DNA of 64,000 nt, taken from the NCBI GenBank assembly GCA_009823395.1, contig CM020516.1:1448501-1512500 (forward strand), in the 5' to 3' direction. The stretch comes from Thamnaconus septentrionalis (Eukaryota > Chordata > Actinopteri > Tetraodontiformes > Monacanthidae). This document shows positions 23,101-34,625 of the stretch, in pieces. The notes under the pieces are model-generated. The model was not told the origin of the DNA. It searched no databases and saw nothing but the letters and a program-made list of their open reading frames with translations. The translations under genes were made by a program, and so were the position numbers. Position 1 is the stretch's first letter, and each line of letters begins with the position of its first letter.

Positions 23101-25628
23101 TGGAGAACGAGGTTCCTTTCGCAGGTCTACTGCTCACTGCAACAGCCACGGTGGTGGTGAACGTGCAGGATGTGAACGAGCCGCCAATCTTCGATCCAGT
23201 AGAGAAGCTGGTGTCCAAACCAGAGGACCTGGCTGTTGACTCTGTCGTGGTGCAGTATGCTGCTTCTGATCCAGACACTGCACGCCAACAGAAAGTCTCG
23301 TAAGTCGTCCAACTTTGGCCTTGATGTTGAAAGCAGGTGGTACTGGCTGGAACTCAATAGAAACTAACAGGTGCTCTCTTGTTTGGAACAGGTACAAGAT
23401 TGTCCGAGACCCTGCAGGCTGGCTGGCTGTGGAACCAGACAGTGGCATCATAAAGGTCAAGTCAAAGATGGACAGAGAGTCCGCCTTTGTCAAGGAGGAC
23501 AAGTATACCGCACTCATTGGTGCATATGATGATGGTAGGTCTAGAGGCGGCCTGAGACTCTGTGCACCTCTCACTGCTTTAAAGAGAAATGATTTTACTC
23601 TGCCACTCCACCAGATGAATACCCAGCCACAGGGACTGGTACTCTGATAATCCAGCTTGAAGACGTCAATGACAACGCACCTACCATTGAAGAACGTTCA
23701 TTTAGGGTCCGTCTCCTTTTTCCTCTGTACCTTTTTTTGTAGATACAGTATATATATATATATAGTTTGAATGCATGTGTGTGGTACAACAAGCTCTGAC
23801 CTTGCGTGGACTTTCCCCAGATCTGCAACAAGAAACCAGCTCCTCAGCTTCTGTCAGTGACGGATAAAGACGGACCAGGCTTTACATCTCCATACAGAGT
23901 CTCCCTGCAGGGCAGTTCAAGGACCAACTGGACGGCCAGAATGAACGACACCAGTATGTGTGACACAGATTGCTCTCAGCTGAGGAGGATTATTGGAAAA
24001 AAACACATGATGAATTAAAAAATATATAATATTTATAGAGTAAGAAAGGGAATGAAGTGTTTCCTGTGGTTACTGTGGATAAATGAGGTTGGGATTAATT
24101 ATACTGGGTCCAATATTCTCGTAACCACATCTTTAAAATGAAAATCATTTTAGGGGCAACGCATGATCCTCAATTTCAAAACTCTTCAATAAAAAAAACT
24201 TTCTTTTGAAGCGAGCTTGAAGCATGAAGACGGACTGTTGAACAGCTTTGCATTTTTATTTATTTGTTTTTTTTGTTCTTCTTGTGTCCTGCAGAAACGG
24301 GCATCATTCTCAATCTGCAGACTGACCTCGAAAGTGGCGTCTACAATGTGTTGCTGAGCGTTGCAGACAACCTAGGGATGGAGCAGGTCAGCACCCTCCA
24401 GGTCACAGTGTGCGACTGCTCTGGCGAGGAGGTGACCTGCCAGGGGCGAACAGCTGCTGGGACCGACCTCCCTCTCATCCTGGGAATCCTGGCTGGCATT
24501 CTGCTGCTGCTCAGTAAGTCTTTGTTTTACACTATTTTAATATATAAAAGGGCTGACTAAGTTTTCACAGACTGTAAAATACATCATTAAAACAAAAACC
24601 CCCCTCGTTGGCAGAGCTGGTAACTGCTGTTCTTATTAGTACACTTTATCTTCTCATTGTAAAACTCCAATCTGGCCCAACCTTTGTGTGTGTCACTGCT
24701 GCTAATGTGCGTCGCAGGCAACCTTGTGTGTTTTTCTGTCTGGCTCTTCTTATTTTTTGCGTGCGTTTGCATCATCAGTGCTGGTGCTGCTGCTGCTGAT
24801 GTTTGCGAGACGGCGAAGAGGAGAGAAGAAGGAGCCGCTGCTGCAGGACAACGACATCAGAGACAACATCTATTACTACGACGAGGAGGGAGGTGGCGAG
24901 GACGATCAGGTACGGAGATCTTCACACTTTTAAAACACACAGAAGGTGAAGCAGCAAAGGAGCTCCATGTGGAGTTGATGGGCTGCGTGGCAGAGGACCA
25001 CCGTCATCTCTGCCTCTCACCCAACGCACTTCACGGCTCCACTCTGGTTTTGTCTGTGTGTAACGTGTCCCGTGTGACCCACCAGGACTATGACCTGAGT
25101 GTTCTCCACCGTGGCCTGGACAACCGGCCCGAGGTCTTCAGGAATGATGTGGCGCCCCTCTTGATGCCTGCTCCTCAGTACCGTCCTCGCCCTGCCAACC
25201 CAGATGAAATTGGCAATTTTATCGATCATGTGAGTCAAGACGTTCAAGATCCCTTCAGTATAACAATATTAACTGAAGCATTTATCAGATTGTAGAAGCT
25301 ATTATCCAATTGTCAATTTTTTTTCCAGAAAAGCTTGGCATCATATATATTTTTTATTTTGTGTATTGCTCATGGCTTTTCTAAATGTTTAAACTTGCTA
25401 CGTCACCCTTTCTAGAACCTGAAAGCAGCTGACGGTGACCCAACGGCGCCCCCTTACGACTCCCTGTTGGTGTTTGACTACGAAGGAGGCGCTTCTGACT
25501 CGGGGAGCCTCTCCTCTCTCAACTCGTCCAGCAGCGGCGATCAGGACTATGACTGCCTCAACCAGTGGGGTCCACGTTTCAAGAAGCTGGCTGACATGTA
25601 CGGAGGAGGAGAGGACGACATGCTGTAA
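17127..25628 (+). CDS. cdh1: E-cadherin (cadherin-1), 18 coding exons
   Basis: Calcium-dependent homophilic adhesion receptor of adherens junctions. Coding exons: 17127-17177, 18039-18153, 20327-20415, 20502-20693, 21002-21124, 21254-21409, 21701-21845, 22114-22286, 22485-22613, 22772-22957, 23055-23299, 23392-23534, 23615-23706, 23821-23953, 24295-24513, 24779-24909, 25086-25229 and 25416-25628. The product is 892 aa (human 882). Features: signal peptide; prodomain; furin-type site KRKKR (163-167) before mature DWVIPDI, with the strand-swap Trp at 169; EC repeats with LDRE, DQNDN, DSNDN, DVNEP and DVNDN calcium motifs; membrane segment near 715-740; a tail with [13 protein letters not shown] (p120-catenin region) and [11 protein letters not shown] (beta-catenin region), ending near [13 protein letters not shown]. 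The usual EC1 HAV is FAV (246-248). The start is chosen for the signal peptide; the frame is open upstream to 16629 but has no cadherin character there. Confidence 0.94.
18154..20326 (+). other. cdh1: cdh1 intron 2 (2.2 kb)
   Basis: The largest intron of cdh1. It contains poly(A/T) tracts and short open frames without family resemblance. In mammals CDH1 intron 2 is a known regulatory region; nothing specific is visible here. Confidence 0.6.
23751..23764. repeat. short (AT)n run in a cdh1 intron
   Basis: A TATATA run between cdh1 exons 13 and 14. Confidence 0.7.
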
Positions 25629-26075
25629 ATGCAAAGTTGGATGCACCTCGCTGTGTGAATGATGGATTCATGTTTGCAAAGATCAAGTGATATGAATGAA
25701 TGAATGAATGCATCAGACAGAAAGTCCCCTGTGGAAGTCATCCACACGTCAGTGGGCCAGGGTAGTTTGATTTTCTACGTGTTCTGGTTCATCTTTCTGT
25801 TTTGTCCCACAAGTTACTCAGTAGCTCCTCACAAACACAAGTTTTTGTTTGTTTCTCTGTTCATTAGAAAGAAAACCTGCTTGGTTTTCACAATCACTTC
25901 ATGTTGCTTTGAGGAATTGGTGCAGATATTTTAGCTTGTGTCACTACGTTTTTAGAGGCACACAGAAATACAGTTGCACTGATACTGTTTATGTAATTTT
26001 GTAATTGTATGAGTCTACATTTTACCTATTCACTTTTTAATTCTTGTTTGTTGTTTAATTTGTACTACCTCTGAA

Positions 26076-26081
26076 ATTAAA
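26076..26081 (+). terminator. cdh1: candidate polyadenylation signal ATTAAA, cdh1
   Basis: ATTAAA lies about 450 bp after the cdh1 stop and is followed by a GT/T-rich stretch. It is a plausible 3' end but not the only possible one. Confidence 0.5.
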
Positions 26082-26854
26082 GTGCTTTGCTTTTTCAATT
26101 CCCTGGTGAAAGATACTCAAGAAGAAATTTACATTGCCAGTCACTGTCAAATCCAAAGAGTCAACAATTATTCATACATGTCTTCTTAAGTCTATGTTAT
26201 GTTGTCACATTGATATGCATTTTTGAGTTGCATCTTAATGATTTGTTCGTATCTGGATTTTTTTATATAAAGTTTTCTTAATGCTATGATGTGATTTTTT
26301 TTTTCTGTGAAATTTAATATGTGGGGAAAGTGTAAAAAACAGAAAACAGTCCATCTCGAGTCAAACCCCGACCTTGAAAATTGCCACTTCATTTTCTTGC
26401 CGTTTGAGGTTGCAACAGTATGCAAGGTGGGGCATTTCAAGGTCTCACGACAGTGGTGTTGTGAGCTTTTTCTTTCGTGTTCTCGGGAAGACTGGAGCGT
26501 CTGCTAATGCTAATGCTAACGCATTAGCATATTCTGCTGTGTTCGAATATGACCGATGTCTTATTCTAATCTAATTATTTGACACTTTCACCCAACCTAC
26601 ACGCCAAATTTTTGACTGTCCTGTAGTAAGCCTGTAACAGCTGTGCGACACATCAGAAATTTGGATTACGCAGCTAAATGCTAAATCAAAAAGACGAGTC
26701 ATTGGGTCTGGGTTTTATTTAATGCGAGTGCTAACAGCAGTTATTTCAGCAAGCAGTGCGCTAAAGTTTAATAAAGATAGATAGATCGTACTAGATACTT
26801 TGTATGATGAAGCCACATCCACACATTTAGTGTCATCAATATAAATAAGTTAAC

Positions 26855-26855
<1 letters not shown>

Positions 26856-26908
<53 letters not shown>

Positions 26909-26920
26909 ATAATAATAATA
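26856..26920. repeat. (ATT)n / (AAT)n microsatellite
   Basis: An ATT array changes to its complement AAT at the right end, which could form a hairpin. Confidence 0.9.
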
Positions 26921-27474
26921 AATCTGTATCTACCAGACCGATGTCTGCAATGCATTGTTGGCAAAGCTTGAAAAGGTGCAGATGATTTTGTGGTCAATTA
27001 TGAATATTTTATTGGTCTACTGTGTATCCTGTACATCCCTACACAACAAAGATGTGCTGGTTGTTTCAGCATGGAGAGGAACCCAAGGTCAGATCTTTTC
27101 TCATCATACTGCTTGTGGTGTAAATGTCTGACGTGTCATAGATGGCATAGAAGCAGAGAAGGAAAGGGTTCGCTTCAACTACATACACACGTTTGACCTT
27201 TTCATGAGCTGTAAGGCCATCTTGTGGTGGGGTAGATTTTAGCAGAGGGAAATTTCCAGCAGCTTTTATTTTACATTTACAAACCATATATACACACAAC
27301 ACAAATCTGCATTGTCATGATATGGCACTAATATATGAATCCATGACAGAATGATTTAGTAAAGTCCTCCCAAAAATTGGAATAGTAATACAAATTTATA
27401 TTTACTATGCAGAACCTAAAGCTTGGAGGGCCCAGCAAAGTTGTCATAAAGTTTTGTTGTGACAAACATGCTTG

Positions 27475-27475
27475 A

Positions 27476-27530
<55 letters not shown>
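27475..27530. repeat. (AAT)n microsatellite
   Basis: About 18 AAT units without interruption. Confidence 0.95.
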
Positions 27531-28535
27531 TCTAAAAACATACAAAAGCAGCAAAACATACAAACATGTTGAAATGTGCCAGTAAAAACCCATAGTTTTA
27601 TTTCAGTGAATTTTGCTGGAATATAGAGTGTAGATAATTTTTAGATGTTATTTTTAAAACAATTGAATAAATGCATTACAACTGGAGGACGGAGATTTTT
27701 TAAAAGACAGGGAGTACAAAAGTACAACTGCAGATAGACAAAGACTGCAAAGACTATCGCGATGGATAATAAATATGTACGTGTGAGGTTTGATCAAAAA
27801 CTTTATTTATTGTTCATGTTCATGTTGTACATGTTGTTATTCCTTCTGGTGTCTCAGCGAGCCAGGATTACTGAAGACTGGAAACAAGGATCCCACCAAG
27901 AATTCAGCATCAGGCTTTGCGTGAACAAAATACACAAAATGCTTTATTGCTCAATAGGGATACTTGGTTTAAGATTCAGAAAATATATATAGTGCCTTGT
28001 GAACCTTTCCCGAAAGCCCAGGAATGTACAGCTGGGGAAAGTTGTGTGTGGTTGCTCTACGACCATCTCACACAAGCAATAAAGCTTCATGTCTGTGCAC
28101 GTCTGCTGCAGCATTGGCACAATTCGGACAGACGAGTGCAAGATGAAGGCCCTACAAATGAGTAATACTAGATGGAAAAGGAGACACTGGATGTTAGATT
28201 CAAACAACAGTCAATGAATAAAAAAAAGAATAGACTGTTTCCAATTAATATAAACTATGATTCTAAAAGAAAAACAATGGTTGACTGCAAAACATAGGAT
28301 GTAAAGACCAGAATGAAATGACATCACTTCGAAGAAGAAAAAAAAAGAAAAGAAAATCACTTTTAAAAAAATGAACAAACTTCACGATCGCATCTTCTTC
28401 TAATGATCTCATGTAAATGTTACCGTTTTAATGACCCGTACGTGTAAATCCGATTTTATATTTTCTCCCCCTTTCCATTCGGATTGCATGTTGTCCCTGG
28501 TTAAAACGTCACTTCCGCCTCCTCTTCGCAGAGCA

Positions 28536-28547
28536 AGATGGCGGCCA
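28536..28547 (+). promoter_or_regulatory. YY1-like AAGATGGCGGCC at the fbxo28 start codon
   Basis: The start codon sits inside AAGATGGCGGCC, which matches the YY1 consensus often found just downstream of the TSS in housekeeping genes. An ETS-like ACTTCCGC lies about 25 bp upstream (28511-28518). Both suggest a TATA-less housekeeping promoter; this is inferred from motifs alone. Confidence 0.5.
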
Positions 28548-31500
28548 TCGTAGACAGGGTTGATGGATGCATTGGGTCATTGGACTCAGATGCGGTGTCA
28601 CTCAGACAGTCAGTTCCACCGCCGGATCAGAGCAACCCGTTGCTGGGACTGCCGATCGTGGCCATCGAGACCATACTCAATTTTCTGTCCTACGATGAAA
28701 TTAGCCTCCTGCGCTCGGTAAGAACAATAACAAACCGACCAGGGGGGGAAATGCTAACGCTAGCCACTTCTGTTTTGTCAGCCGATATAAATTCAAGAGT
28801 GAGCAGTAAATTGTGAAATCGCATGTAAAAGTAGTTGTCCAAAAAAATATGCGCGGTCATCTTTGTTGTCCATATTTCTTTGGTGTCGTTCCAGATTTAG
28901 AAGAAATGCCCTCCCTCAGTGCGAGGGTCTCGGGGTAGTCTGCGGGGTGTTGCATCTGCACTCAATGCAAAGCTCTCTGATGCAATGTGTTTTTACCAAT
29001 ATGGACTGTTTAAAAAGAAAGAAAGAATGAAAACAGAAAGCGCGGAAGCAGTTATGGTTTATTTTTTTTATTTTTTATTTTTTATTTTTTTTTTCTATAA
29101 ACTGTGACTTATAATCCAGAACTGACATGCTCATAGATGGGCCAGTTCAGTCGACACTGTGATAATCATGTGTACTAATGGATGTGTTCTTATCATGTTA
29201 AGTGCACACATGCTGTTGTGATGTGCCAGGACTGGGCTTGCATGTTGTTCAAGGGGAAACAGTATGGACAGAGTGTAAGACAAAGGGACAACAGTTTGAG
29301 AACTTACACAGAGTTTATTCTAAAGACACTTTTAAAAGATCCGTTCAAGGTCGCTGCATTGCCTGGCATTTAGTCCTTACAGTCTACATGGAAGACAAAA
29401 ATAGATCTGTGGGATCCTCAGTGCCGATAGCAAAGCGTCTACCCCCCGCCCGCCCAAACTCTTGAAGTGAATGGCCCGTGACCCCCATGGTGCCGGTCTT
29501 TCACAATTAAAATCTCAGCTCAAAATGCTTCTGTCCAGACTTTCCCTCTGTGTGAGTGCGAGAGCCTGAACAGATCCTTACACGCATCACATGGGTGGGT
29601 GATGCTTCCACCATTGGCCCAGGTTGTTTATTTTATCTTTTATGGTGTTTTTGTCTGTCGAGATTCAAGATTGCTTATTTGTCATTATGTGCACATGACA
29701 ACATTTTTGTTTGAGGTATTTCTCGGCTAAAACACTCAAAATACGACACTAAGAATCAGTGAAAAAAGGCAAACAAAGACACAAAAAGGCCTGGAGCCAC
29801 TGCGTACCTACGCACCGCCATCTTACCACTCTGGATTGTATTATTATTTTTTATCATGTTCTGTTTTTACTGTATGGTAAACCTTTTCCATTTTTGTTGT
29901 TATATTATTATTTGCAAGATTTAATGCGAGGATCTTCATCAAACCGTAAATGTTGCTCAAGCTGCTGTTGCTTTCTTGTGTTGCTGCTCAGGTGTGCAAG
30001 CGTATGGATTTGATATGCCAGCGTGTTCTAAATCAGGGCTTCCTGAAAGTAGAGCGATACCATAATCTCTGCCAGAGGCAAGTTAAAGCCCAGCTACCCA
30101 GGTCAGTGTCACTCCAAGGCCAAGATCTGCATGACAAAAGCATTGCTATTGTTGCACTGCACTGTGTGGGAGCATTGAGCGCTGCACATTTAGCCACTCT
30201 AAAATGCTAACGTGGAGCACATTTAATCTGATTTTATACTATGAATAACCATAAAATAACATCTGATTGTGCTGATAGATCCTGTACATGCCTGTACACT
30301 GTGTTTGCTTGTATTGTGTGTCATAGCTCTGTGTTATTAGCCAGGGAGAAGATCTTTGCAATGGAGTTGGAATCAGTTTTAATATTTTAGAAGTTATTTA
30401 TCAGAGGTCTTTTCAGAATGATGGGGGCAACATTTCTGCATGACTTTTATGTTTGTCGTGATTTGTCTGCAGGCGAGAGTCTGAGAGAAGAAACCACTCG
30501 CTTGCACGTCATGCAGACATCCTAGCAGCGGTGGAGACACGCCTCTCTCTGCTCAACATGACCTTCATGAAATATGTGGACTCCAATCTCTGTTGTTTCA
30601 TTCCTGGAAAGGTGGGTTTGAAAAAAAATAATGCTTTTCTTTATGTTTTGTTTTCTTTATTGAGGCACTGTGACTGTATTTATTTCTGAAATGAAGGCAA
30701 TGAAGTGAACAAAATGTACATTTCGAAGAAGGCAGCTGAAATGGTTGTCCGGTCGTCTCCATTCAGGCACCAGGTTTCTTCAGAACCTTGGTCTCTGGAG
30801 AAAAAAACAAATAAATGAATTCATGAACCCAATTTAATGATTTTAATTTCATGCAAAGAGCCATTTTGTTATTTCCATTCTTTATGTTTTTCTCACCTAT
30901 TATCTCCTTGTGCTGTGTTTTTGCTCAGGTAATAGATGAAATATACCGCGTGCTGCGCTATGTGAACTCCACTCGAGCTCCCCAGCGGGCTCACGAGGTT
31001 CTGCAGGAGTTGAGGGACATCTCCTCAATGGCCATGGAGTATTTTGATGAGAAAATTGTCCCCATTCTGAAGAAGAAGCTGCCAGGAGCCGATCTCTCTG
31101 GTCGCCTCATCAGCTCAGCTCCAGGTAAAGTACATTTCAAATATGGAAAAACCTCACAGTTCTGCGCTGCTGCTGTGTGTGTGTGTGTGTGTGTGTGTGT
31201 AAAGAAACTGAACCTTTCCAAGTGTCAGTGTTCTTATCAAAGAGAAAAGCTGAATTGTTCAAGAGTTGTGGATCATTCCAATGTTTACTCCACATTGCCA
31301 CATCAGTTCATTAGCAGGACGGCGTTAGAAGCGAGTTAGGTGTTCACTCAAGCAAAGCTGTGTTTTGAAAATGGTTCGAAAGAGTTCCAGAAAATGACTG
31401 AAAGACACCTCGCTGAGAAGAGATGTTGCTGTTCCATTTAGAAGCAAACTGGAATTTAAAATAGATACTGTACCATTTTCCTTTTTTTAATGTTTTGTTA

Positions 31501-32365
31501 TTTTTCTTTGATATATAAAATCTTGGTCTGATCTCAATACTCTTGACTACAACACTAGCTCACTCTGGGAGAGGTCACTAGACTGGTACTTCAAACATGA
31601 TGCTTATTAAATGATTGTATGGCAGTTGATTCCACGATAATAATTCCACTATAAAAAGCCAAATTCAATGTCATTCATCAATAAAGCTGCATATTTAGTC
31701 TGGTCTTATTGTGCAGCATTTACTCACCACCTTCAGAAATTCCCTCGGTTGGTAAAAAAAAAAAAAAAAAAAAAACATCAATAAATGAGCGTCTTTGACT
31801 GACATATCCCATCTTTCCCTCAGTAGCAGGACCATCTACCTCCCTCACCACCATGTCCCTGCTGGCCAAGAACACGCCGTCGCGCTCGGAAATGACCAAG
31901 GTGCAGCAGCAGGTCAAGGTGAACGGGGCGTCCATGACGGTGCTGCGCCGGGAGATGCAGGAGATCCGCGTCAAGCAGCTGGAGCAGCAGAAGCAGCTGC
32001 AGGACCAGGAGCAGAAGCTGCTGGAACAGACGCAGGTGATCGGCGAACAGAACACCCGGCTGGCCGAGCTGGAGCACAAGCTGCGTGAACTGATGGACAG
32101 CAGTGCGGCGGTGATGGGGGGAGCCAGGCCCAGCGCGCCGGTCCCCTCCTCTTCCTCCTCCTCCTCCTCCACCTCTGCCTCTTCTTCCTCTGCCGCCGCC
32201 GTGTCTTCTAGCGTGGCCAGCACGTCCCAGACGGCGTCGGCCGGTGTCGGCACGTCCGAGGTGTCGCTCCCGAAGGAGGCCGAGGGTAAAGAGGGGCTCT
32301 TGAAGCGCAGTAGGAAGAGTGCAGACCTCCCGCGACAGTCCAAACGTCTGCGCAGCAAGAAATGA
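28538..32365 (+). CDS. fbxo28: F-box only protein 28, 5 exons
   Basis: Substrate-recognition subunit of an SCF (SKP1-CUL1-F-box) ubiquitin ligase. Exons: 28538-28717, 29992-30101, 30473-30611, 30929-31124 and 31824-32365. The product is 388 aa (human about 368). Residues 33-80 (LLGLPIVAIETILNFLSYDE, then VCKRMDLICQRVLNQ) are the F-box, split by intron 1. The middle is helical and well conserved in character (MTFMKYVDSNLCCFIPGK, RVLRYVNSTRAPQRAHEVLQ). Residues 230-298 are a Gln/Glu/Leu-rich coiled coil. A poly-Ser/Ala segment (about 308-335) precedes a basic C-terminus (RSRKSADLPRQSKRLRSKK), a likely nuclear signal. In human, FBXO28 and DEGS1 are neighbours, as here. The long open frames on the minus strand across the last exon are shadows of its GC-rich codons. 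Confidence 0.95.
28718..29991 (+). other. fbxo28: fbxo28 intron 1
   Basis: A 1.3-kb intron. It contains a T-rich tract (29060-29095), and near 29658-29715 'ttcaagattgcttatttgtc' followed by 'attatgtgcacatgacaaca', which resembles a common fish retroposon tail. No coding exon is seen. Confidence 0.5.
31174..31200. repeat. (GT)n microsatellite in fbxo28 intron 4
   Basis: A pure GT run soon after the exon 4 donor site. Confidence 0.9.
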
Positions 32366-33121
32366 TGAGACTCGGTGTCGGCGGTTTTGCTTTTTCTGAT
32401 CCTGATCCCCGCCCCCCTTGCCCCTCCCCCACACTGGTCTGAACGATCACACATTACTCCACACGTCTCACTTTCTCTGTACTGTATAGGATGAGTGAGG
32501 AGAATCCCTGCAGTATTATTTTCAAACTTTTCCATGAGCATTACCAGTTCAATAAGGAATGCGGAATACCGCTAGAATTAGCTCTGCAAAATTTAGCCAG
32601 TCAGAATATGGGCAAGATTTTTATGAGATGTGATGAAATATCAGTTCTTTTATCATTTGGTCCATGTTAATCTCGTACATCAACTGGTTTATGAGAGAGA
32701 GAGAGAGAGAAAAATCCCATTTTATTGGAGGACAGCTGCGTAAATCACGAGACAATAAGCGACAGCAGAGCTCCACTTTGACCAGGACGCCCACTTCATC
32801 TCCAGTCCTGTCCTTTGTAACCCAATTAAGCTTAGTGCAATACAAACCATGTTTGTTGTTTGTTAGTCGGCAGGTTGGTCTTTTCTTAAAAAAAAAAAAA
32901 AAGCTTATCTGATCATCTCAGTTGGATTTTGTTTTTTTGAATGATGAATCAAAGTGTGTTGAGGATAAAGGCTTCTCAGCACCCTGTGAAAGGCGCGATA
33001 GGAGCAGGAGAATATGAGTTGACTGGAGTCGGGGACTCTTCGCTGTGCCTCACTGACCACTGACATACTCTATTATTTTGTCCCCTGATCTGTTGAGACA
33101 CTGAAATGATGAAGCTATTCA

Positions 33122-33127
33122 AATAAA
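33122..33127 (+). terminator. fbxo28: candidate polyadenylation signal AATAAA, fbxo28
   Basis: AATAAA lies about 760 bp after the stop and is followed by a long T-rich stretch. The 3'UTR may extend further. Confidence 0.5.
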
Positions 33128-34035
33128 GACCTTTTTTTTTTTTTCTTCTTCTTCTTTTTTTTAGCTTGTTGTGCCTGAAGGTACCTGAAGATTAGGGTTT
33201 TATATGTTCCCATACGCACTGTGTGACGGAAGATCAAGAAAGCAAGCAATGTCTCGCCGAGATGGGGCAGAAATCCATATTTGATTGTTGAGATGTGTTC
33301 CTTTAACACACTGAGCAGCCGCAAAGCTGATGGCAACAACCGTGAAATAAGTTCAAAGTCTCTTTTTTTTTCCTCCAGCCAAATGTGATTTATATTAATA
33401 CACCATGAAACATGTTTTTAATCACCTTGAAATGTAACCGCTGAACTCTTTTGTCCTTTATCCCCCCCACTGTGCAGCTCTATCAAATGATACTGAAGGG
33501 TTTTCTTCATGGTTTGTTACACAGTAGGTTTCGGCTGCTCCCCATCCTCACAACCGCTCGCCTTGCAAGTTGAGGTTCCACTGGCTGTGAGCCCATATTG
33601 TGGCATTTTTGGATGTTGCGAAATTTTCTGTACTCTTGTAACTCAAGTCGCTCATGGCATATAAACCTTTGGAAACGTGGTTCACGTCATGGTCAAACAC
33701 GTGTGTTTTTAGAACACTTAAGATGTCAATAGTGCGTTGATTTGAGACTGCGTCTCGGCTTAGGAAACCTTAATGTAAATGTACTAAGTTGGCTCGCTGT
33801 CATTCACAATATGCATATTGTGAATTGGTGCCAGCTATACAGCCTTGTTCCATTCATTAGTCTCACTAATGTACATATAAAACCTATTAAAGTTTCTCTT
33901 ATTTACAGCTTCATGTTTTCTTTTGTCCTCAACCATGTCAAAGGAAATGTTATACATTTTTATCATGAATTATTAGTTAGCAGAAAATGAAAAACCCAAT
34001 CTTAAGATCCTCTAATATACAATATTTGACTTGTG

Positions 34036-34038
<3 letters not shown>

Positions 34039-34071
<33 letters not shown>
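34039..34071. repeat. (GT)n microsatellite
   Basis: A pure GT run between fbxo28 and degs1. Confidence 0.92.
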
Positions 34072-34074
<3 letters not shown>

Positions 34075-34369
34075 GAGAGACAGAGTTATTTCAGTTTTTT
34101 ATTGATTGATTTATTAAGGATAAGATTAGGTCGTACTGGTCTAAACAGATTGCTACACATTATAATAAAATAAAATAAGATTAAAAAAAAATAAATTAAG
34201 CATGCTGCAGGGAAATGTAATCGCTGTGGGTGACAGGAACAGTGGAAAATATTTAGACAATATATTTCTAATATATTGAAATTGTTTTATTTATTCAATT
34301 TTAGTTTTATTTTTTATTTTTAGAAGAGATGAGGTTCATTCGGCTCCAGAGATATATTTCTGTATTTGC

Positions 34370-34470
34370 TGATGGGTGAGCGGTGCCGCTCCCCACTCCA
34401 GTCCAGAGGGCGGCGGTAATGCGCTAATTGTTGCTTGCCAACCGCCAAAGAAGAAGACGGGAGGATTGGG
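34370..34470 (-). mobile_element. dispersed-repeat tail upstream of degs1
   Basis: On the minus strand it reads 'cttctttggcggttggcaag', then 'caattagcgcattaccgccg', then 'ccctctggactggagtgggg'. This pattern (TTTGGCGGTTGGC ... GCATTACCGCC ... CTGGACTGGAG) is a familiar interspersed repeat end in fish genomes. It lies 160-250 bp before the degs1 ATG, so it is in the promoter or 5'UTR. Confidence 0.55.
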
Positions 34471-34625
34471 TTGACGAAGAAGAAAACTGCGACGACAGGA
34501 GTAGGTTGACGAGGAAGAAGTGAAGGAAAGACAGGAGGACGTTTACGAAGCAGACGGAAAGGGGGGCAGGACAGCTGTAGGTTGTCGAAGCAGTGAAAGG
34601 AGTCCTCGAACAACTTTGCCTCAAC

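Larger units (their letters stand above)
26082..28500. other. intergenic region between cdh1 and fbxo28
   Basis: No gene seen. It contains two AT-rich trinucleotide arrays (26856-26920 and 27475-27530), a TGCTAA repeat followed by its inverse near 26500-26528, and ordinary AT-rich sequence. Confidence 0.6.

Noticed and set aside
31720..32541. 273-codon open frame on the minus strand
   Set aside because: Shadow of the GC-rich last exon of fbxo28; its text is repetitive (Ser and Glu runs) and the plus-strand coiled coil is the real product.
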